In this document: in pieces, positions 63,278-64,000 of the stretch | Position numbering within the stretch: the stretch's first letter is position 1 | How the letters are laid out: every line of letters begins with the position of its first letter | Assembly: GCF_008014775.2 (NCBI RefSeq) | Contig: NZ_CP144914.1 | Location: 806,001-870,000 of the forward strand | Reading direction: 5' to 3' | Length of the DNA stretch: 64,000 nt | Origin: Alkalicoccus halolimnae | Lineage (GTDB): Bacteria; Bacillota; Bacilli; Bacillales; Salisediminibacteriaceae | The notes under the pieces: generated by a model | The model's database searches: none | What the model saw: only the letters and a program-made list of their open reading frames with translations | What the model was told of the DNA's origin: nothing | Program-made: the position numbers and the translations under genes

Positions 63278-63353
63278 GGTCCCGTGGTGTAGCGGTTAAC
63301 ATGCCTGCCTGTCACGCAGGAGATCGCGGGTTCGATTCCCGTCGGGACCGCCA
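63278..63353 (+). tRNA. tRNA-Asp (GTC)
   Basis: Acceptor GGTCCCG / CGGGACC, anticodon loop CTGTCAC with GTC, encoded CCA. Confidence 0.95.
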
Positions 63354-63387
63354 TTTAAACTTTACAGTAAGCTCTTTACAAATGTAT

Positions 63388-63472
63388 GCGGGTGTGGCGG
63401 AATTGGCAGACGCGCTAGATTTAGGATCTAGTGTCTTCGGACGTGGGGGTTCAAGTCCCTTCACCCGCACCA
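63388..63472 (+). tRNA. tRNA-Leu (TAG)
   Basis: Class II cloverleaf, acceptor GCGGGTG / CACCCGC, anticodon stem CTAGA / TCTAG with loop TTTAGGA giving TAG, encoded CCA. Confidence 0.94.
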
Positions 63473-63496
63473 TACAAACAACGACAAGTACTGCAG

Positions 63497-63582
<86 letters not shown>

Positions 63583-63609
63583 TCTACTTATTTTATAGAC
63601 GAGCGAAAA

Positions 63610-63686
63610 CGGGAAGTAGCTCAGCTTGGCAGAGCACTTGGTTTGGGACCAAGGGGTCGCAGGTTCAAATCCTGTCTTCCCGACCA
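63610..63686 (+). tRNA. tRNA-Pro (TGG)
   Basis: Acceptor CGGGAAG / CTTCCCG, anticodon stem CTTGG / CCAAG with loop TTTGGGA giving TGG, encoded CCA. Confidence 0.95.
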
Positions 63687-63728
63687 TTTACACGCTCTTT
63701 CCATCAATTAAATAAGTTTCTTAACTAC

Positions 63729-63802
63729 GCGGGTGTAGTTTAGTGGTAAAACCTCAGCCTTCCAAGCTGATGATGTGGGTTCGATTCCCATCACCCGCTC
63801 CA
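63729..63802 (+). tRNA. tRNA-Gly (TCC)
   Basis: Acceptor GCGGGTG / CACCCGC, anticodon loop CTTCCAA with TCC, encoded CCA. Confidence 0.95.
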
Positions 63803-63823
63803 TTTTTATGCTTACAAAGCGTT

Positions 63824-63903
<80 letters not shown>

Positions 63904-64000
63904 TTATAAACAGAAACGTTCTATAATATTTGCCCTTTGAAAACTAAACAAAAGACGATTGTGAAGGAAAAAAGAGAATGAATCATTCTCTGTCAATTTA
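63904..64000 (+). other. Probable leader of an rRNA operon
   Basis: CTTTGAAAACTAAACAAAAG (63942-63961) resembles the boxA-containing leader found before 16S rRNA and in the spacers of Bacillus rrn operons. The window stops before any mature rRNA sequence, so the 16S gene is inferred to begin shortly after. Confidence 0.6.

Overview
The window comes from a low-GC Gram-positive endospore-former-type bacterium of the Bacillaceae, probably moderately halophilic or alkaliphilic. Evidence: strong AGGAGG ribosome sites with GTG/TTG starts, the Bacillus gene order rhomboid-acpS-alr-ndoAI-ndoA-rsbRSTUVW-sigB-rsbX-tex-sprT-like-tRNA cluster, a sigX-rsiX pair, and several compatible-solute uptake systems (OpuA, a BCCT carrier). 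Extracytoplasmic proteins carry long Asn/Glu/Asp-rich linkers, as is common in salt-adapted species. The genus cannot be fixed from the sequence alone.

Layout. 1-2.3 kb: fructose PTS operon on the minus strand (fruR-fruK-fruA, fruA cut by the window edge). 2.8-7.8 kb: Leloir galactose operon galK-galE-galT plus a ROK regulator. 7.8-8.6 kb: a LOV-STAS photoreceptor. 9-12.5 kb: a small haem-copper-oxidase-like membrane protein, a catalase with a PerR-like box, and a 2-hydroxyacid dehydrogenase. 13.7-17.8 kb: MarR-MATE pair, an SLH-CAP surface protein, a methyltransferase. 18.7-20.6 kb: SulP transporter and universal stress protein. 21.3-25.3 kb: HAD phosphatase, nagA-nagB, a small exported protein, a cold-shock protein. 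25.4-31.2 kb: LacI regulator with a sucrose-type PTS EIIBC, a YjiH-like membrane protein, a class III aminotransferase. 31.7-41.6 kb: BCCT transporter, CsaA-like protein, a DUF2628-like protein, a GerMN lipoprotein, a channel-like protein with an altered filter, and opuA. 42.3-44.2 kb: sigX-rsiX with an autoregulatory promoter. 44.4-48.3 kb: RocR-like sigma-54 activator facing a putM-rocF operon with a -24/-12 promoter. 49.4-51.4 kb: a Fur-box-controlled orphan iron-type ABC ATPase and a rhomboid protease. 52.4-62.7 kb: the conserved acpS to sprT-like block including the whole sigma-B stressosome operon. 62.9-63.9 kb: ten tRNA genes, then what looks like the leader of an rRNA operon.

How it fits together. 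Much of the window is carbon entry (fructose, galactose, amino sugar, sucrose-type PTS, arginine/proline) and stress defence. The LOV-STAS protein at 7.8 kb is the type of protein that joins the RsbR/RsbS stressosome encoded at 55-56 kb, so light and other stress inputs may converge on sigma-B here.

The most unusual content is between the genes. Nearly every long intergenic gap holds copies of a mosaic dispersed repeat superfamily (about 400 bp when complete) built on a hairpin whose stem sequence differs between copies while staying self-complementary. Two copies are split by a 160-bp non-coding element with GGTTCTTAC-type terminal inverted repeats and 8-bp target duplications; uninterrupted sites elsewhere in the window show the pre-insertion state. 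A separate 150-bp two-hairpin terminator unit occurs twice.
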